A DNA stretch of 41,178 nucleotides from Halomonas sp. (GTDB lineage Bacteria > Pseudomonadota > Gammaproteobacteria > Pseudomonadales > Halomonadaceae). The first letter of the stretch is position 1; each line of letters starts with the position of its first letter. The notes under the pieces are model-generated. The model was not told where the DNA came from. It did no database searches and worked only from the letters and a program-made list of their open reading frames with translations. The stretch spans positions 1 to 41,178 of the forward strand of contig JAIVHM010000156.1 in assembly GCA_020201095.1 (NCBI GenBank), in the 5' to 3' direction. Of the stretch, positions 1-10,246 are shown piece after piece. The translations under genes and the position numbers were made by a program.

Positions 1-1
1 C

Positions 2-2653
2 CTGTCGATGATGGAAAAGCCCGATGTGGATCACATCGAAGGGCTTTCCCCGGCTATTTCCATCGAGCAGAAGTCCACCTCGCACAACCCGCGCTCGACC
101 GTCGGCACCATCACCGAAATTTATGACTATCTGCGCCTGCTATTCGCCCGCGCGGGCACACCGCGCTGCCCCGAGCACGGCGAAGATCTAGAAGCCCAAA
201 CGATTTCGCAGATGGTCGACCAGGTAATGAACCTCACCGAAGGTACCAAGCTGATGCTGCTGGCCCCGGTGGTCAAAGGCCGTAAAGGCGAGCACTTGCA
301 ACTGCTGGCGGAGCTTCGCGCTCAGGGGTTTGTGCGCGCATTGATTGATGGTCAAGTGCTGGAGCTGGACGATATCGCCCCGCTGGACAAGCGCAAAAAA
401 CACGACATCAGCGTGGTGGTCGACCGTTTCAAGGTGCGTGATGATCTCGCCCAGCGCCTGGCCGAATCCTTTGAAACCGCGCTAAACCTCGCCGACGGCA
501 CCGCCATGATCCACTTCATGGACGGTGGCCACGAGGATATCGCCTTCTCGTCGCGTTTCGCCTGCCCGGTGTGCGGCTACTCACTGGCAGAGCTTGAACC
601 GCGCATGTTCTCGTTCAACAACCCGGCCGGCGCCTGCCCGACCTGCGATGGGCTAGGTGTTCAGCAGTACTTCGACCCGGCCAAACTGATCAGCCACCCG
701 GAGCTATCTCTGGCTGAAGGCGTGATCAAGGGTTGGGACCGGCGCAATATCTACTATTTCACCCAGCTTCAGGCACTGGCCAAACACTATCGTTTTGAGC
801 TGGAAACACCCTGGAATGAGCTTGCTCGCCACGAGCAGGCGATCATTCTCGATGGCAGCGGCGATGAAACCATCCCGTTTGTCTATGTTGGCGACCGCGG
901 TCGCAAAGTCACCCGCGAACATGCGTTTGAAGGCGTGCTGCCCAATATGCAGCGCCGCTACCGGGAAACCGAATCCAACATGGTCCGCGACGACCTGGCG
1001 AAGTATATCGCGGTACAGCCCTGCGCCACCTGTAGCGGCTCGCGTCTGCGTAAAGAATCACGCCATGTGTATGTCGACGACCGCAATATTGCTGACATGG
1101 TGCATTTGCCGATTGGCGAGGCATGGCGCTACTTCGCCGACCTAAGCCTGCCGGGACGTAAGGGTGAGATCGCCGACAAGATCGTTCATGAAATTCATGC
1201 GCGGCTGGAGTTCCTGGTCAACGTCGGGCTCGATTACCTCAATCTGGAGCGCAGCGCCGACACCCTCTCCGGCGGCGAGGCTCAGCGCATTCGTTTAGCC
1301 AGCCAGATTGGCGCCGGCCTGGTTGGGGTGATGTACATACTTGACGAGCCTTCCATTGGCTTGCACCAACGCGACAATGACCGGCTGCTGAAAACCCTGG
1401 AGCGGCTGCGCGACCTTGGCAACACAGTGATCGTGGTCGAGCACGATGAAGATGCCATTCGCGCTGCCGACCATGTGCTGGATATCGGCCCCGGGGCTGG
1501 CGTCCACGGCGGTGAAATTGTCGCCCAGGGCACCCCGCAAGACGTCATGGACAATCCCAAGTCGCTAACCGGCCAGTATCTTTCCGGCACGCGGGAAATC
1601 GCCGTGCCGCCCTACCGCATTCCCGGTAATCCGGAAAAGCAACTTATCTTGCGCGGCGCTACCGGCAACAACCTGCAAGATGTATCGCTTAGCCTGCCGT
1701 TGGGGCTGTTTGTCGCCATCACCGGCGTATCTGGCTCGGGCAAATCGACGTTGATCAACGGCACCCTGATGCCCATCGCCGCGCGCGAATTAAACCGCGC
1801 CACTACGCTGACTGCCGCGCCCTATGAAAAGATCGAAGGGCTCGACCAGCTGGATAAGGTGATCGATATCGACCAAAGCCCGATTGGGCGTACACCACGC
1901 TCCAACCCGGCTACCTATACCGGCATTTTCACGCCTATCCGCGAGCTGTTTGCCGGCACTCAGGAAGCCCGTTCGCGGGGCTACAAGCCCGGCCGCTTCA
2001 GCTTTAACGTCAAGGGCGGGCGCTGCGAAGCCTGTCAGGGCGAAGGCATGATCAAGGTCGAGATGCACTTCCTGCCGGACATCTATGTGCCCTGCGACGT
2101 GTGCAAGGGCAAACGTTATAACCGTGAGACCCTGGATATCCATTACAAGGGCAAAACCATCCACGAAGTGTTGGCCATGACGGTGGAAGACGCCCTGGCA
2201 TTCTTCAGCCCGGTGCCAGCCATTGCCCGCCGCTTGCAAACCCTGCTCGACGTAGGCCTGTCGTATATTCGCCTGGGGCAAAGTGCGACCACGCTTTCCG
2301 GTGGCGAAGCCCAGCGCATCAAACTTGCCCGCGAGCTTGCCAAGCGCGATACCGGTAAAACGCTGTATATTCTGGATGAGCCGACCACCGGTCTGCACTT
2401 TGAGGATATTCGCCAGCTGCTAACGGTGCTTCACCGCCTGCGCGACCACGGCAACACCATCGTCGTGATCGAGCATAATCTGGATGTGATCAAGACCGCT
2501 GACTGGATTATTGACCTCGGCCCTGAAGGGGGGTCAGGTGGCGGCCGCATCATCGCTGAAGGCACGCCGGAGCAGGTCGCCAAACAAGCGACATCGCATA
2601 CCGGGCGTTTCCTTAAGCCGTTACTTAAACGCCAACAGCGCGCGTCCGCTTGA
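2..2653 (+). CDS. uvrA: UvrABC system protein A (excinuclease ATPase), 5' end cut by window edge
   Basis: ORF reads [36 protein letters not shown]; two ABC signature motifs (LSGGEAQRI), Walker [10 protein letters not shown], zinc-finger CxxC motifs; ends FLKPLLKR. Confidence 0.97.
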   Translation: MSMMEKPDVDHIEGLSPAISIEQKSTSHNPRSTVGTITEIYDYLRLLFARAGTPRCPEHGEDLEAQTISQMVDQVMNLTEGTKLMLLAPVVKGRKGEHLQLLAELRAQGFVRALIDGQVLELDDIAPLDKRKKHDISVVVDRFKVRDDLAQRLAESFETALNLADGTAMIHFMDGGHEDIAFSSRFACPVCGYSLAELEPRMFSFNNPAGACPTCDGLGVQQYFDPAKLISHPELSLAEGVIKGWDRRNIYYFTQLQALAKHYRFELETPWNELARHEQAIILDGSGDETIPFVYVGDRGRKVTREHAFEGVLPNMQRRYRETESNMVRDDLAKYIAVQPCATCSGSRLRKESRHVYVDDRNIADMVHLPIGEAWRYFADLSLPGRKGEIADKIVHEIHARLEFLVNVGLDYLNLERSADTLSGGEAQRIRLASQIGAGLVGVMYILDEPSIGLHQRDNDRLLKTLERLRDLGNTVIVVEHDEDAIRAADHVLDIGPGAGVHGGEIVAQGTPQDVMDNPKSLTGQYLSGTREIAVPPYRIPGNPEKQLILRGATGNNLQDVSLSLPLGLFVAITGVSGSGKSTLINGTLMPIAARELNRATTLTAAPYEKIEGLDQLDKVIDIDQSPIGRTPRSNPATYTGIFTPIRELFAGTQEARSRGYKPGRFSFNVKGGRCEACQGEGMIKVEMHFLPDIYVPCDVCKGKRYNRETLDIHYKGKTIHEVLAMTVEDALAFFSPVPAIARRLQTLLDVGLSYIRLGQSATTLSGGEAQRIKLARELAKRDTGKTLYILDEPTTGLHFEDIRQLLTVLHRLRDHGNTIVVIEHNLDVIKTADWIIDLGPEGGSGGGRIIAEGTPEQVAKQATSHTGRFLKPLLKRQQRASA

Positions 2654-2806
2654 TAGTCAAGCTTAGCAGGGCTTGCGCGGGCTGCCGTCTCGCTGCGAGA
2701 CTCATAGGCTAAGCATTTTTAATCGGCGTCGTTTATAGTAGTGGTTGATATATAAGTGATCGTTTGAATCATCGATTTTAAACAAAATCATTTTAGGGGT
2801 CGTCAC

Positions 2807-3550
2807 GTGGGCCAGGAAAAAAGCTGCATCATTAAGCATTTCAGCCACTACTGTTCGTTGACTGAAGATGAAAAGCAATTACTCGACTCGCTCGAAGATA
2901 GCCCTACCAATATCAAGCAAGGTGCCTTGCTATGGAAAATGGGCGATGAGGCCAATGAGTTTTGCACGCTGCGCAGCGGCTGGGCTTATTCTTACCGGCA
3001 TATGGAAAATGGCGACCGCCAGATCCTGGAAGTCTTTTTGCCAGGCGATATCATTGGCCTGCGCGAATTTTCTTTTTCACAGCGCCTGGAAAACGTGCGC
3101 ATGATCAACGATGGCGTGATCTGCCACTTTCCCCATCGTCGCATGCTCGAGCTATTTCGCCAGTCGCTGCCGTTAACGTCGGTCATGTTTGCTATCGGTA
3201 GCCGTCAGCAAGCCCTCCTCACCGAACGACTTGTCAACTTGGCCAGACGTAACGCACGACAGAAAATGGCGCATTTTCTCCACGAAATGTATCTGCGGCT
3301 GCGCCAGACCAACGACGATATCGGCGGCGAGTTCCGCTTGCCGCTTTCCCAGGAGCAGCTAGCCGATATTTTAGGCTTGAGCCCGGTTCACGTCAGCCGT
3401 ACATTCAGCGCCCTCAGCGAGGACGGCTTAGTGTTCCGCGACCGTCATAACGTCACCATTCCGAACCTGGACGCCCTCTCGGTAGAAGGCGAATTTGATG
3501 CCGCCTACCTAACCGATAATCTGCGTCCATTGTTTGATGCTGCGGGATAG
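2807..3550 (+). CDS. Crp/Fnr family transcriptional regulator (GTG start)
   Basis: cyclic-nucleotide-binding-like N-terminal domain (FLPGDIIGLREF) and C-terminal HTH (LSQEQLADILGLSPVHVSRTFSALSEDGLV). N-terminal cysteines do not match the classical FNR 4Fe-4S spacing. Confidence 0.85.
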   Translation: MGQEKSCIIKHFSHYCSLTEDEKQLLDSLEDSPTNIKQGALLWKMGDEANEFCTLRSGWAYSYRHMENGDRQILEVFLPGDIIGLREFSFSQRLENVRMINDGVICHFPHRRMLELFRQSLPLTSVMFAIGSRQQALLTERLVNLARRNARQKMAHFLHEMYLRLRQTNDDIGGEFRLPLSQEQLADILGLSPVHVSRTFSALSEDGLVFRDRHNVTIPNLDALSVEGEFDAAYLTDNLRPLFDAAG

Positions 3551-3572
3551 GCCTTCCCTCACCTTCCCAACA

Positions 3573-3614
3573 GCAAAAAAAACGCCGAGGGCTGACTAAG
3601 CTCGCGGCGTTTTT
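3573..3614. terminator. bidirectional rho-independent terminator between the crp-like gene and nrdJb
   Basis: AAAAAACGCCG ... CGGCGTTTTT inverted repeat flanked by A-run and T-run, between two convergent genes. Confidence 0.8.
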
Positions 3615-3633
3615 CATACGGCAATCACTTACA

Positions 3634-4416
3634 TCAACCGCACTTTGACCAGCCGCACCCTGCATAGCAGGTCGGGCAGCCGTCCATCATGATCAGCTCT
3701 CCGCGGCATTCAGGGCAGTGACCGACGATAGCTGGGCCGTTGTTTGTGGCACCTGCGGTGGAAGCATCTTGACCAATGGGCTCGACCGCGCCGTTTGCTG
3801 CCTCATCGGGGGTATCGTCGGCGGGCGGTTGCCAGGCATGGCCGTGCTGCATGCGATGGGCAAAGCGCTCCACCAGGGTTTCTACCGGCACCTGATTGCC
3901 CTCCTGATCCAGAAAGCCGCGGCGATAGAGGATCTGCTGGATCGACCAGGCAATGGCGGCCACTTCAGAATCGTGGAACATGGGCTTGTTCCAGCGATTC
4001 ATGCCACAACGCACCAACCCCTTGTCCCAGGCCACCTTGCGCAAGTCGGCCACTGCCTGCGTCACATAGCCACCCCGCGCCGCCAGTGACAGGCTGCGCA
4101 TGGTGGCCGTAATCCATTGGTGTTCGCTTGAAAGCTGCCCGGAGGGGAAGAAAAACTCTACCGGACGCTCGATAACCACACGTTTGCCGCCGACCACGCC
4201 CTCCACCGGCATGAAAGACACCAGCAAATAGACTTTTTTACGGCCTTCAGCGCCCACGTAAGAAATCTTCTCCGAGACGGCCTCCAAAGTGCCTTCGGGG
4301 CGCGATGGAATCCGCACTGTCAGCGGATCTTCTTCGAGCAGTGCCGGAGGCGAACCCGCCTGTTCTTTCTGCTTGATACGGTAACCGACGATTTTCGAGG
4401 TAATTTCAACAGCCAT
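3634..4416 (-). CDS. nrdJb: NrdJb, C-terminal subunit of split adenosylcobalamin-dependent (class II) ribonucleotide reductase
   Basis: ORF immediately downstream of nrdJa; C-terminal cysteine motifs CPECRGELIMMDGCPTCYAGCGWSKCG. Start chosen at MAVEITSK; the ORF extends to 4434. Confidence 0.85.
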   Translation of the reverse strand: MAVEITSKIVGYRIKQKEQAGSPPALLEEDPLTVRIPSRPEGTLEAVSEKISYVGAEGRKKVYLLVSFMPVEGVVGGKRVVIERPVEFFFPSGQLSSEHQWITATMRSLSLAARGGYVTQAVADLRKVAWDKGLVRCGMNRWNKPMFHDSEVAAIAWSIQQILYRRGFLDQEGNQVPVETLVERFAHRMQHGHAWQPPADDTPDEAANGAVEPIGQDASTAGATNNGPAIVGHCPECRGELIMMDGCPTCYAGCGWSKCG

Positions 4417-4480
4417 GGTGTTCTCCATCAGCAAAGGCAGTGCAAAGGTAATCGGGCGATTATTTGTCAGACGCAGCGCG

Positions 4481-6592
4481 TTACCATTTGCCGTAGGTAC
4501 CTTCTTTTAAGCCATCAAACAGGTTGGCGGCGTTATGCTCTTCGCCGTCGTACATCACTTTCTCGTCGCCGGTTAGCTCGAGCGTTTCGCCATTTTCCAG
4601 CTCAAACACGTAAGTGGTATTTTTCAGGTCATCCTCACGCACCAGTACGCCCTGGAAAGCTTCCGGATTAAAGCGGAAGGTGGTGCAACCCTTCAGGCGG
4701 CTTTCATAGGCCTGCAAATACAAGTCCTGAAACTTTTCAAACGCAAAATCGGTAGGCACGTTGACCGTTTTCGAAATCGCCGAGTCGATCCACTGCTGGG
4801 CGGCTGCCTGCACCGCGACATGTTGCTCGGGAGTAACCGCATCGGCGGTAATAAAGTAGTCAGGCAGGTCGCTGTCCACCGCATCAGCGGCAATAAAGTG
4901 GCGATAGGCGGCCAGTTCGAAGGACACCACTTCGACCTGCTCTTTGGTTTTCTTGCCCGACTGGATGATATTGCGGAAATAACGGTGCGAGAACGACGGC
5001 TCGATGCCGTTAGACGCGTTGTTGCCCATCGACAGCGAAATCGTACCGGTCGGCGCGATCGAGCTGTGGTGGGTAAAGCGTGCACCGTGTTCAGCCAACT
5101 GCGCCACCAGCTCGGGTTCCAGTTCGGCCACTTTGCTCATGTACTGGCTATAGCGGGCATGCAGAATACGACCGGGCACCTTATCGCCCACTTCATAGCC
5201 GTCTTTGGCCAGTTGAGGACGCTCACGCATCATCTTCGGCGTAATCACGTGCTCTTCGGCAAGTACCGGCGCCATGCCTTTCTCTTGGGAAAGCGCCAGC
5301 GCCTGCTTCCAGCCTTCAATCGCCAGGTGACGACTGACTTCTTCCGTAAAGGCCAGCGACGCCTGTGATCCATAAGGAATCTTGAGCATGGTCAACGTCG
5401 AGCCCAGCCCCAAAAACCCCATGCCGTGGCGGCGTTTGGCCTCAATTTCACGCTGCTGCTGGGGCAGCGGCAAACCCGCAATCTCGACCACGTTGTCGAG
5501 CATGCGGGTAAAAATCGCCACCACTTTGCGATAGCGTTCCCAATCAAAGCGCGGCTGGTCGCTGAACGGCTCAATCACGAACTGCGTCAGGTTGACCGAG
5601 CCCAGCAAACACGCGCCTTCCGGCGGCAGCGGCTGCTCGCCACAGGGATTAGTGGCGCGGATATCTTCGCAGAACCAGTTGTTATTCATCCGGTTCACCT
5701 GGTCAATCAAAATGAACCCGGGCTCGGCATAGTCGTAGGTCGAGGACATGATGGTGTCCCACAGCTCCCGCGCCTTGATCACCTCGACAATGCGGCAGGC
5801 CACGCGGCCTTCACCATCAACCGTGTAACCTTCTTCGACCACCGGCCAGTCGCGATAGATCAGGTCTTCGTCTTTGACGTCGTCCTGCTCGCCGGGATGC
5901 AGCGGAAAGGCCAGCGGCCAGTCGGCGTTATGCTTGACGGCCTCCATGAACTCGTCGGTGATCAACAGGCTAAGGTTGAACTGACGCAGCCGCCCCGCTT
6001 CGCGCTTGGCCTGGATAAACTCGCGCACGTCCGGGTGGCCGACGTCGAAGGTGCCCATCTGGGCGCCGCGACGACCGCCGGCAGACGCCACGGTGAAACA
6101 CATCTTGTCGTAGATATCCATGAACGCCAGCGGGCCGTTGGTGCCTGCGCCCGCACCAAATACAAAGGCGCCCTTATGGCGCAGTGTGGAGAAGTCGTAG
6201 CCGATACCGGCGCCTGACTTGAGCGTCATGCCCGCGTCTACTACAGAATCCAGAATGTCACGCATCGAGTCGCGAATGGTGCGCGACACCGTGCAGTTGA
6301 TCAGGCTCACCGCGGGTTTATAGGCTTCAGCACCCGCGTTGGAGAGAATCCGCCCGGCAGGAATCGCGCCGTTTTCCAGCGCCCAGCGGAATTTCGGCAG
6401 CCACTCTTGCGCTTTATCGCCTTCCACATCCGCCAAGGCTTTCGCTACCCGTTCAAAGGTCGCGCCCAAGTCCTGATCCACCGGTTGGCTATGACGATCC
6501 TTAAGACGATACTTGGCATCCCAAATCTCCCGCGACGGCGCCTGCAGCGGGACATCGTTAGAGGTGTTCATAGCCTGGGTAGCAGTACTCAT
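4481..6592 (-). CDS. nrdJa: NrdJa, catalytic subunit of split class II ribonucleotide reductase
   Basis: ATNPCGEQPLPPEGACLLGSVNLTQFV, SGAGIGYDFSTLRHKG, SSIAPTGTISL motifs typical of RNR large subunits; pairs with nrdJb. Confidence 0.92.
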   Translation of the reverse strand: MSTATQAMNTSNDVPLQAPSREIWDAKYRLKDRHSQPVDQDLGATFERVAKALADVEGDKAQEWLPKFRWALENGAIPAGRILSNAGAEAYKPAVSLINCTVSRTIRDSMRDILDSVVDAGMTLKSGAGIGYDFSTLRHKGAFVFGAGAGTNGPLAFMDIYDKMCFTVASAGGRRGAQMGTFDVGHPDVREFIQAKREAGRLRQFNLSLLITDEFMEAVKHNADWPLAFPLHPGEQDDVKDEDLIYRDWPVVEEGYTVDGEGRVACRIVEVIKARELWDTIMSSTYDYAEPGFILIDQVNRMNNNWFCEDIRATNPCGEQPLPPEGACLLGSVNLTQFVIEPFSDQPRFDWERYRKVVAIFTRMLDNVVEIAGLPLPQQQREIEAKRRHGMGFLGLGSTLTMLKIPYGSQASLAFTEEVSRHLAIEGWKQALALSQEKGMAPVLAEEHVITPKMMRERPQLAKDGYEVGDKVPGRILHARYSQYMSKVAELEPELVAQLAEHGARFTHHSSIAPTGTISLSMGNNASNGIEPSFSHRYFRNIIQSGKKTKEQVEVVSFELAAYRHFIAADAVDSDLPDYFITADAVTPEQHVAVQAAAQQWIDSAISKTVNVPTDFAFEKFQDLYLQAYESRLKGCTTFRFNPEAFQGVLVREDDLKNTTYVFELENGETLELTGDEKVMYDGEEHNAANLFDGLKEGTYGKW

Positions 6593-6678
6593 GTCGCAAA
6601 ACTCCTTAGCGGCGGTGAAAATAGCGCTTTGTCGGGATGATTATACGAGGCAACCGGGTGAAGTATAGCCTTGACTTT

Positions 6679-6725
6679 CCACTATATCGGCTGCTTTTTC
6701 ATATTTTTTCTACCATATATAGAAA
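6679..6725. promoter_or_regulatory. candidate pair of NrdR boxes upstream of nrdJa
   Basis: CCACTATATCGG (6679-6690) and TACCATATATAGA (6711-6723) aligned to the NrdR consensus acaCwAtATaTwgtg; equivalent positions are 31 bp apart (three helical turns). Confidence 0.6.
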
Positions 6726-6798
6726 AATCAGCGCGTTAGTCTTTTGTCCTCGAACATCAGACGATAGGCTAAGGGTTTTCCTGATAGTGGGTTTGCTC

Positions 6799-7362
6799 AT
6801 GCCGTTAATGTCACGCTTTTCTTCCGCGCTTGCTTACCCTGCACTTGGCGCTGCGTTGTTGTTTTCGCTTCCCTCAGCTCATGCCGCGTCGTTTAACATC
6901 GAAGACGACCAAACCCATGGCCGTTGGCAGTCAATGGCATTGACCCTCGGTGACGAACGTCATTTCCGAGCCGTGGAAACGCACAGCTATTCGGATGCCA
7001 CTTTAAGTGTGAATGCCACCCAGGGTGTATGCGACTTGCCGTGGCTCGAAATGCGCGTTGAGTTGGAGGACTATCAGGGCGAAAGCCGGACCCTTAATAA
7101 GGTGCCTGCGCGTTTGCGCGTCGATCGGCGTGAGCTTACTAACAGTGTCGCCGAATTTATTACCGAGCGTGGTGATAACGGTTTTTACGCCCACTTTTAT
7201 CTTGACGACATTGATCAGTTGGTTACCGATATGAGCGATGGTGAGCAGGTTTTCCTGGCGTTTGATCAGGGCGATGAAGACCCTTGGTACATGACCTTCG
7301 ATCTAGAAGGTGCGGGGGAAGCGCTAGCGCGGATGCAGCGCCTATGTCGGGATGCTTCCTAG
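6799..7362 (+). CDS. hypothetical secreted/periplasmic protein with signal peptide
   Basis: MPLMSRFSSALAYPALGAALLFSLPSAHAASFNIEDD resembles a signal peptide with AHA cleavage; ORF extends upstream to 6637 but this ATG fits the signal peptide better. Confidence 0.65.
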   Translation: MPLMSRFSSALAYPALGAALLFSLPSAHAASFNIEDDQTHGRWQSMALTLGDERHFRAVETHSYSDATLSVNATQGVCDLPWLEMRVELEDYQGESRTLNKVPARLRVDRRELTNSVAEFITERGDNGFYAHFYLDDIDQLVTDMSDGEQVFLAFDQGDEDPWYMTFDLEGAGEALARMQRLCRDAS

Positions 7363-7376
7363 ACGATCAGCATTCT

Positions 7377-8057
7377 TTACTCGCGACTTGGCGGCTGCCT
7401 GAGTACGAGTTCGACCCGACGGTTGGCAGCTCGTCCCTGTGCCGTGTCATTACTCTCCATGGCTTGCGTATCGGCATAACCAACGGCCCGCATACGATCA
7501 ACCGCCAGCCCCTGGCTATCCAGGTGGCGGACAACCGCAATCGCCCGTGCCGATGATAGCTCCCAGTTGGAAGGAAAGCGCGAGGTTGAGATGGGCACAT
7601 TATCGGTATGTCCTTCGATCGACACCTGTCCGTCAAAGGCGCTGAGCACCCCGACAAGGCTTTCGATAAGATCACGGCCCTGCCCGGTGAGTTGCGCCCG
7701 GCCGCTATCGAACAACAGGCTGTCGTTGATGCGCAGCGTCACGCCTTGCTGGCCTTGAGAGACATCCACTCCAGGAATGCTGATGCCTTCAAAACGCGGC
7801 TGTACGCCACTGTGACGGGGCTTTATACCCGCCGCCAGTGACGCCAGGGGCAAATCAGCGATCGCTCCGGGGGGCGCCTCAGCGACGCTGGCCTGCGATC
7901 CGGCATCATTGCCGCCGGGCGGCGCCAGCGAGAGCAACAATACGAACAATGTCAGCAATAGCGTCAGTACATCCAGATAGCTGGTCAGCCAACCATCGTC
8001 GTCACTGGCCTTTGGCAGTGGCGCTTCCAATGTATGACGCGTATCCCTGTCAAGCAT
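7377..8057 (-). CDS. MotB/OmpA-family flagellar motor stator protein (MotD/PomB-like), second stator set
   Basis: single N-terminal TM with Asp (YLDVLTLLLTLFVLLLSL) and OmpA-like domain (IEGHTDNVPISTSRFPSNWELSSARA); follows a MotA/PomA-like gene. Confidence 0.85.
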   Translation of the reverse strand: MLDRDTRHTLEAPLPKASDDDGWLTSYLDVLTLLLTLFVLLLSLAPPGGNDAGSQASVAEAPPGAIADLPLASLAAGIKPRHSGVQPRFEGISIPGVDVSQGQQGVTLRINDSLLFDSGRAQLTGQGRDLIESLVGVLSAFDGQVSIEGHTDNVPISTSRFPSNWELSSARAIAVVRHLDSQGLAVDRMRAVGYADTQAMESNDTAQGRAANRRVELVLRQPPSRE

Positions 8058-8062
8058 GCTGG

Positions 8063-8881
8063 CTATCCTTTGGCGGAAGCGCTACGCGAGACACGCGGCT
8101 TCTTGACCTCCGGCTCGCGGATTTCGTCATGATAGTTGGCGACGAAGGAATTAAGCGTTTCTTCAATGAAGGAAGGCAACCGCCGCTTGGTAATCAGTGA
8201 GATACCTTCCAACACCATGTTCATGGTGATCAAGCGCTCTTCGGTACGCCGCTCAAGCTTCACCGCAACAGGTTTAAACACCAGGTTCGCCAGCAGAATA
8301 CCGTAGAAGGTGGTCAGCAGGGCCACCGCCATGCGCGGGCCAATGACATCAAGATTACCGGAGTCCATGACTTCCAGCATATTGACCAGCCCGACTAGCG
8401 TGCCGATCATGCCAAACGCTGGCGCATAAGTCGCCATGGTGCGAAATATCTGCGCTTCGGCATGCTCACGCGCCTTCAGCCGCGCAATCCGCCAGCGCAA
8501 CATATCGAAAATTTCGTCTTCTTTGGTATTGGCAATTACCAGCTGGATACCGGTCCGCAAAAACGGATTGCGGGTATTTTCGAGCTCTCTTTCAACGGCG
8601 CGGACATCGCCCTTGAACCACAGCCGGGACATGGCCACCAGCTCATTGATATCATCACGTACGTAGGTGTTTTCGCGCCGGAAGACCAGCCCGACCAGGC
8701 GTACCACGCGCAACACTTCCTTGAGGGGATAGCTGATAAAGGTCGCGGCGAGCGTACCGGTAACCACGATGGCAAGCCCGGGGAGATTGAGGAAGCTACT
8801 CGGCGATTCGGCGGTGAAAAACAAGACGCTTACCAGCAGCAGGATGCTGGCAAAAATACCAATCAGCGTCGATGGGTTCAT
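8063..8881 (-). CDS. MotA/PomA/MotC-like flagellar stator protein, second stator set
   Basis: four-TM MotA/ExbB-type protein (MATYAPAFGMIGTLVGLVNML, MAVALLTTFYGILLANLVFKPVAVKL); start chosen at MNPSTL. Confidence 0.87.
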   Translation of the reverse strand: MNPSTLIGIFASILLLVSVLFFTAESPSSFLNLPGLAIVVTGTLAATFISYPLKEVLRVVRLVGLVFRRENTYVRDDINELVAMSRLWFKGDVRAVERELENTRNPFLRTGIQLVIANTKEDEIFDMLRWRIARLKAREHAEAQIFRTMATYAPAFGMIGTLVGLVNMLEVMDSGNLDVIGPRMAVALLTTFYGILLANLVFKPVAVKLERRTEERLITMNMVLEGISLITKRRLPSFIEETLNSFVANYHDEIREPEVKKPRVSRSASAKG

Positions 8882-8979
8882 GTCGTGCTCCTTAAGGCAA
8901 AATAACGGGGGCATCAGAATCGGGCGCTAAAACGTCTGCCAATTGCCGTTGCCCGGCCGTGAGCAAAAAGACGAAGCCC

Positions 8980-9681
8980 CTAAACCGAGTCGTTTAACTT
9001 GGCACGCAGACGGCTGACCGCCTGGCTATGTAACTGGGAAACGCGTGATTCAGTGACGCCGAGCACGGCGCCGACTTCTTTTAAGTTGAGTTCTTCCTGG
9101 TAATACAGCGCCATAAGCAGTTTTTCACGCTCGGGCAGCGCCTCAATGGCCGCTACCAAGGTTTCCCGCTGCTGGCCATCGAGCAAATGATCGAACGGTG
9201 AGCTCATGGCTTCACGATTATGCGGTTCACTGCCATCGGCCACCAGCTCTTCAAAGGGTAGCAACTGCCCGCTATTGGTGTCGTGCAGTAACTGCTGATA
9301 GTCGCCCAGCGGCATCTCCATGGCGTCGGCGATTTCGGTTTCTTCAGGGGCGCGCCCTAGCGATTGCTCCAACCGCCTGACGGTTTCATCAACGGCTCGC
9401 GCCGAACGACGAACACTGCGAGGCAGCCAGTCACGGGTACGCAACTCATCCACCATCGCCCCACGTATGCGCTGACTGGCAAACGTCGCAAACGTGGCAC
9501 CCTGTGTGGCATCAAAACGACCCAGGGCTTCCAATAGCCCCATCATGCCTGCCTGGATTAAGTCATCCAGCTCTATGCTGGCCGGCAACCTGACCTGAAG
9601 CGTCAAGGCCTGACGTCTCACCAGTGGCATGTACTCCGTCATCAGCTCACTTTGTTGTATCCTGCCTTGTGCTGTGTACAT
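8980..9681 (-). CDS. fliA: RNA polymerase sigma-28 factor FliA
   Basis: LDDLIQAGMMGLLEALGRFD, FATFASQRIRGAMVDELRTRDWLPRSVRR, LNLKEVGAVLGVTESRVSQLHSQAVSRLR. Confidence 0.96.
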   Translation of the reverse strand: MYTAQGRIQQSELMTEYMPLVRRQALTLQVRLPASIELDDLIQAGMMGLLEALGRFDATQGATFATFASQRIRGAMVDELRTRDWLPRSVRRSARAVDETVRRLEQSLGRAPEETEIADAMEMPLGDYQQLLHDTNSGQLLPFEELVADGSEPHNREAMSSPFDHLLDGQQRETLVAAIEALPEREKLLMALYYQEELNLKEVGAVLGVTESRVSQLHSQAVSRLRAKLNDSV

Positions 9682-9711
9682 CCTATTGCCTCGCGGCTAA
9701 ACCACCTTTGC

Positions 9712-10119
9712 TTACTGGTAATTCACAATCATCTGCAACCCTTTAACGCTAACAGGCCGCTGCCCTGGGCTTAGCGAAAATTGAAAATGCAGGGGCGTTG
9801 TCGCGCCTATTCCTGATAGCGCACGGGTTTCCCCGCGCATGCCCTGTAGCGGCACACAACGCTCAGGGTGACATAGCCAGGCCTGTAGCGCTGCCCCAGG
9901 CGCATGCTGGTACTGCCACTGGACTCGCTCAATGACCGCCGCTGGCGTGGTCGCCCCCGCTGGAGGACGAACCGACTCACTGCGGCTGGCACGATCGCTC
10001 ATGGCCACCATAAGCCCCGGCGCGGATGTCACCCAACTGCTGGAAGCACCCTGTGCAAACACACTGGGTCCCAAGGCTAGTACCAAAAAGCTAATCGCAT
10101 AACGCCAATAGCTTAGCAT
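9712..10119 (-). CDS. flhE: FlhE-like periplasmic flagellar protein
   Basis: signal peptide plus pattern RVQWQYQHAPGAALQAWLCHPERCVPLQGMRGETR...PLHFQFSL...MIVNYQ, matching recalled enterobacterial FlhE (C-terminal IVNYR); position near flhA fits. Confidence 0.75.
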   Translation of the reverse strand: MLSYWRYAISFLVLALGPSVFAQGASSSWVTSAPGLMVAMSDRASRSESVRPPAGATTPAAVIERVQWQYQHAPGAALQAWLCHPERCVPLQGMRGETRALSGIGATTPLHFQFSLSPGQRPVSVKGLQMIVNYQ

Positions 10120-10246
10120 GCTTCATTCCTTCTCATGAGCGGATTAACCCCGATTGTTAGACGCTTTACCGACGTTAACTGCCGTCAGCGAGCCAGTAAC
10201 AGCAGCTCGATACCCAGATAGTCCCTGGCCGCTTGCTGGAGGTTGG

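Noticed and set aside
1790-2398. 202-aa minus-strand ORF opposite uvrA
   Set aside because: Lies wholly within conserved UvrA; antisense artefact
5426-6217. 263-aa plus-strand ORF opposite nrdJa
   Set aside because: Shadow of NrdJa coding frame; His/Arg-rich composition typical of antisense ORFs
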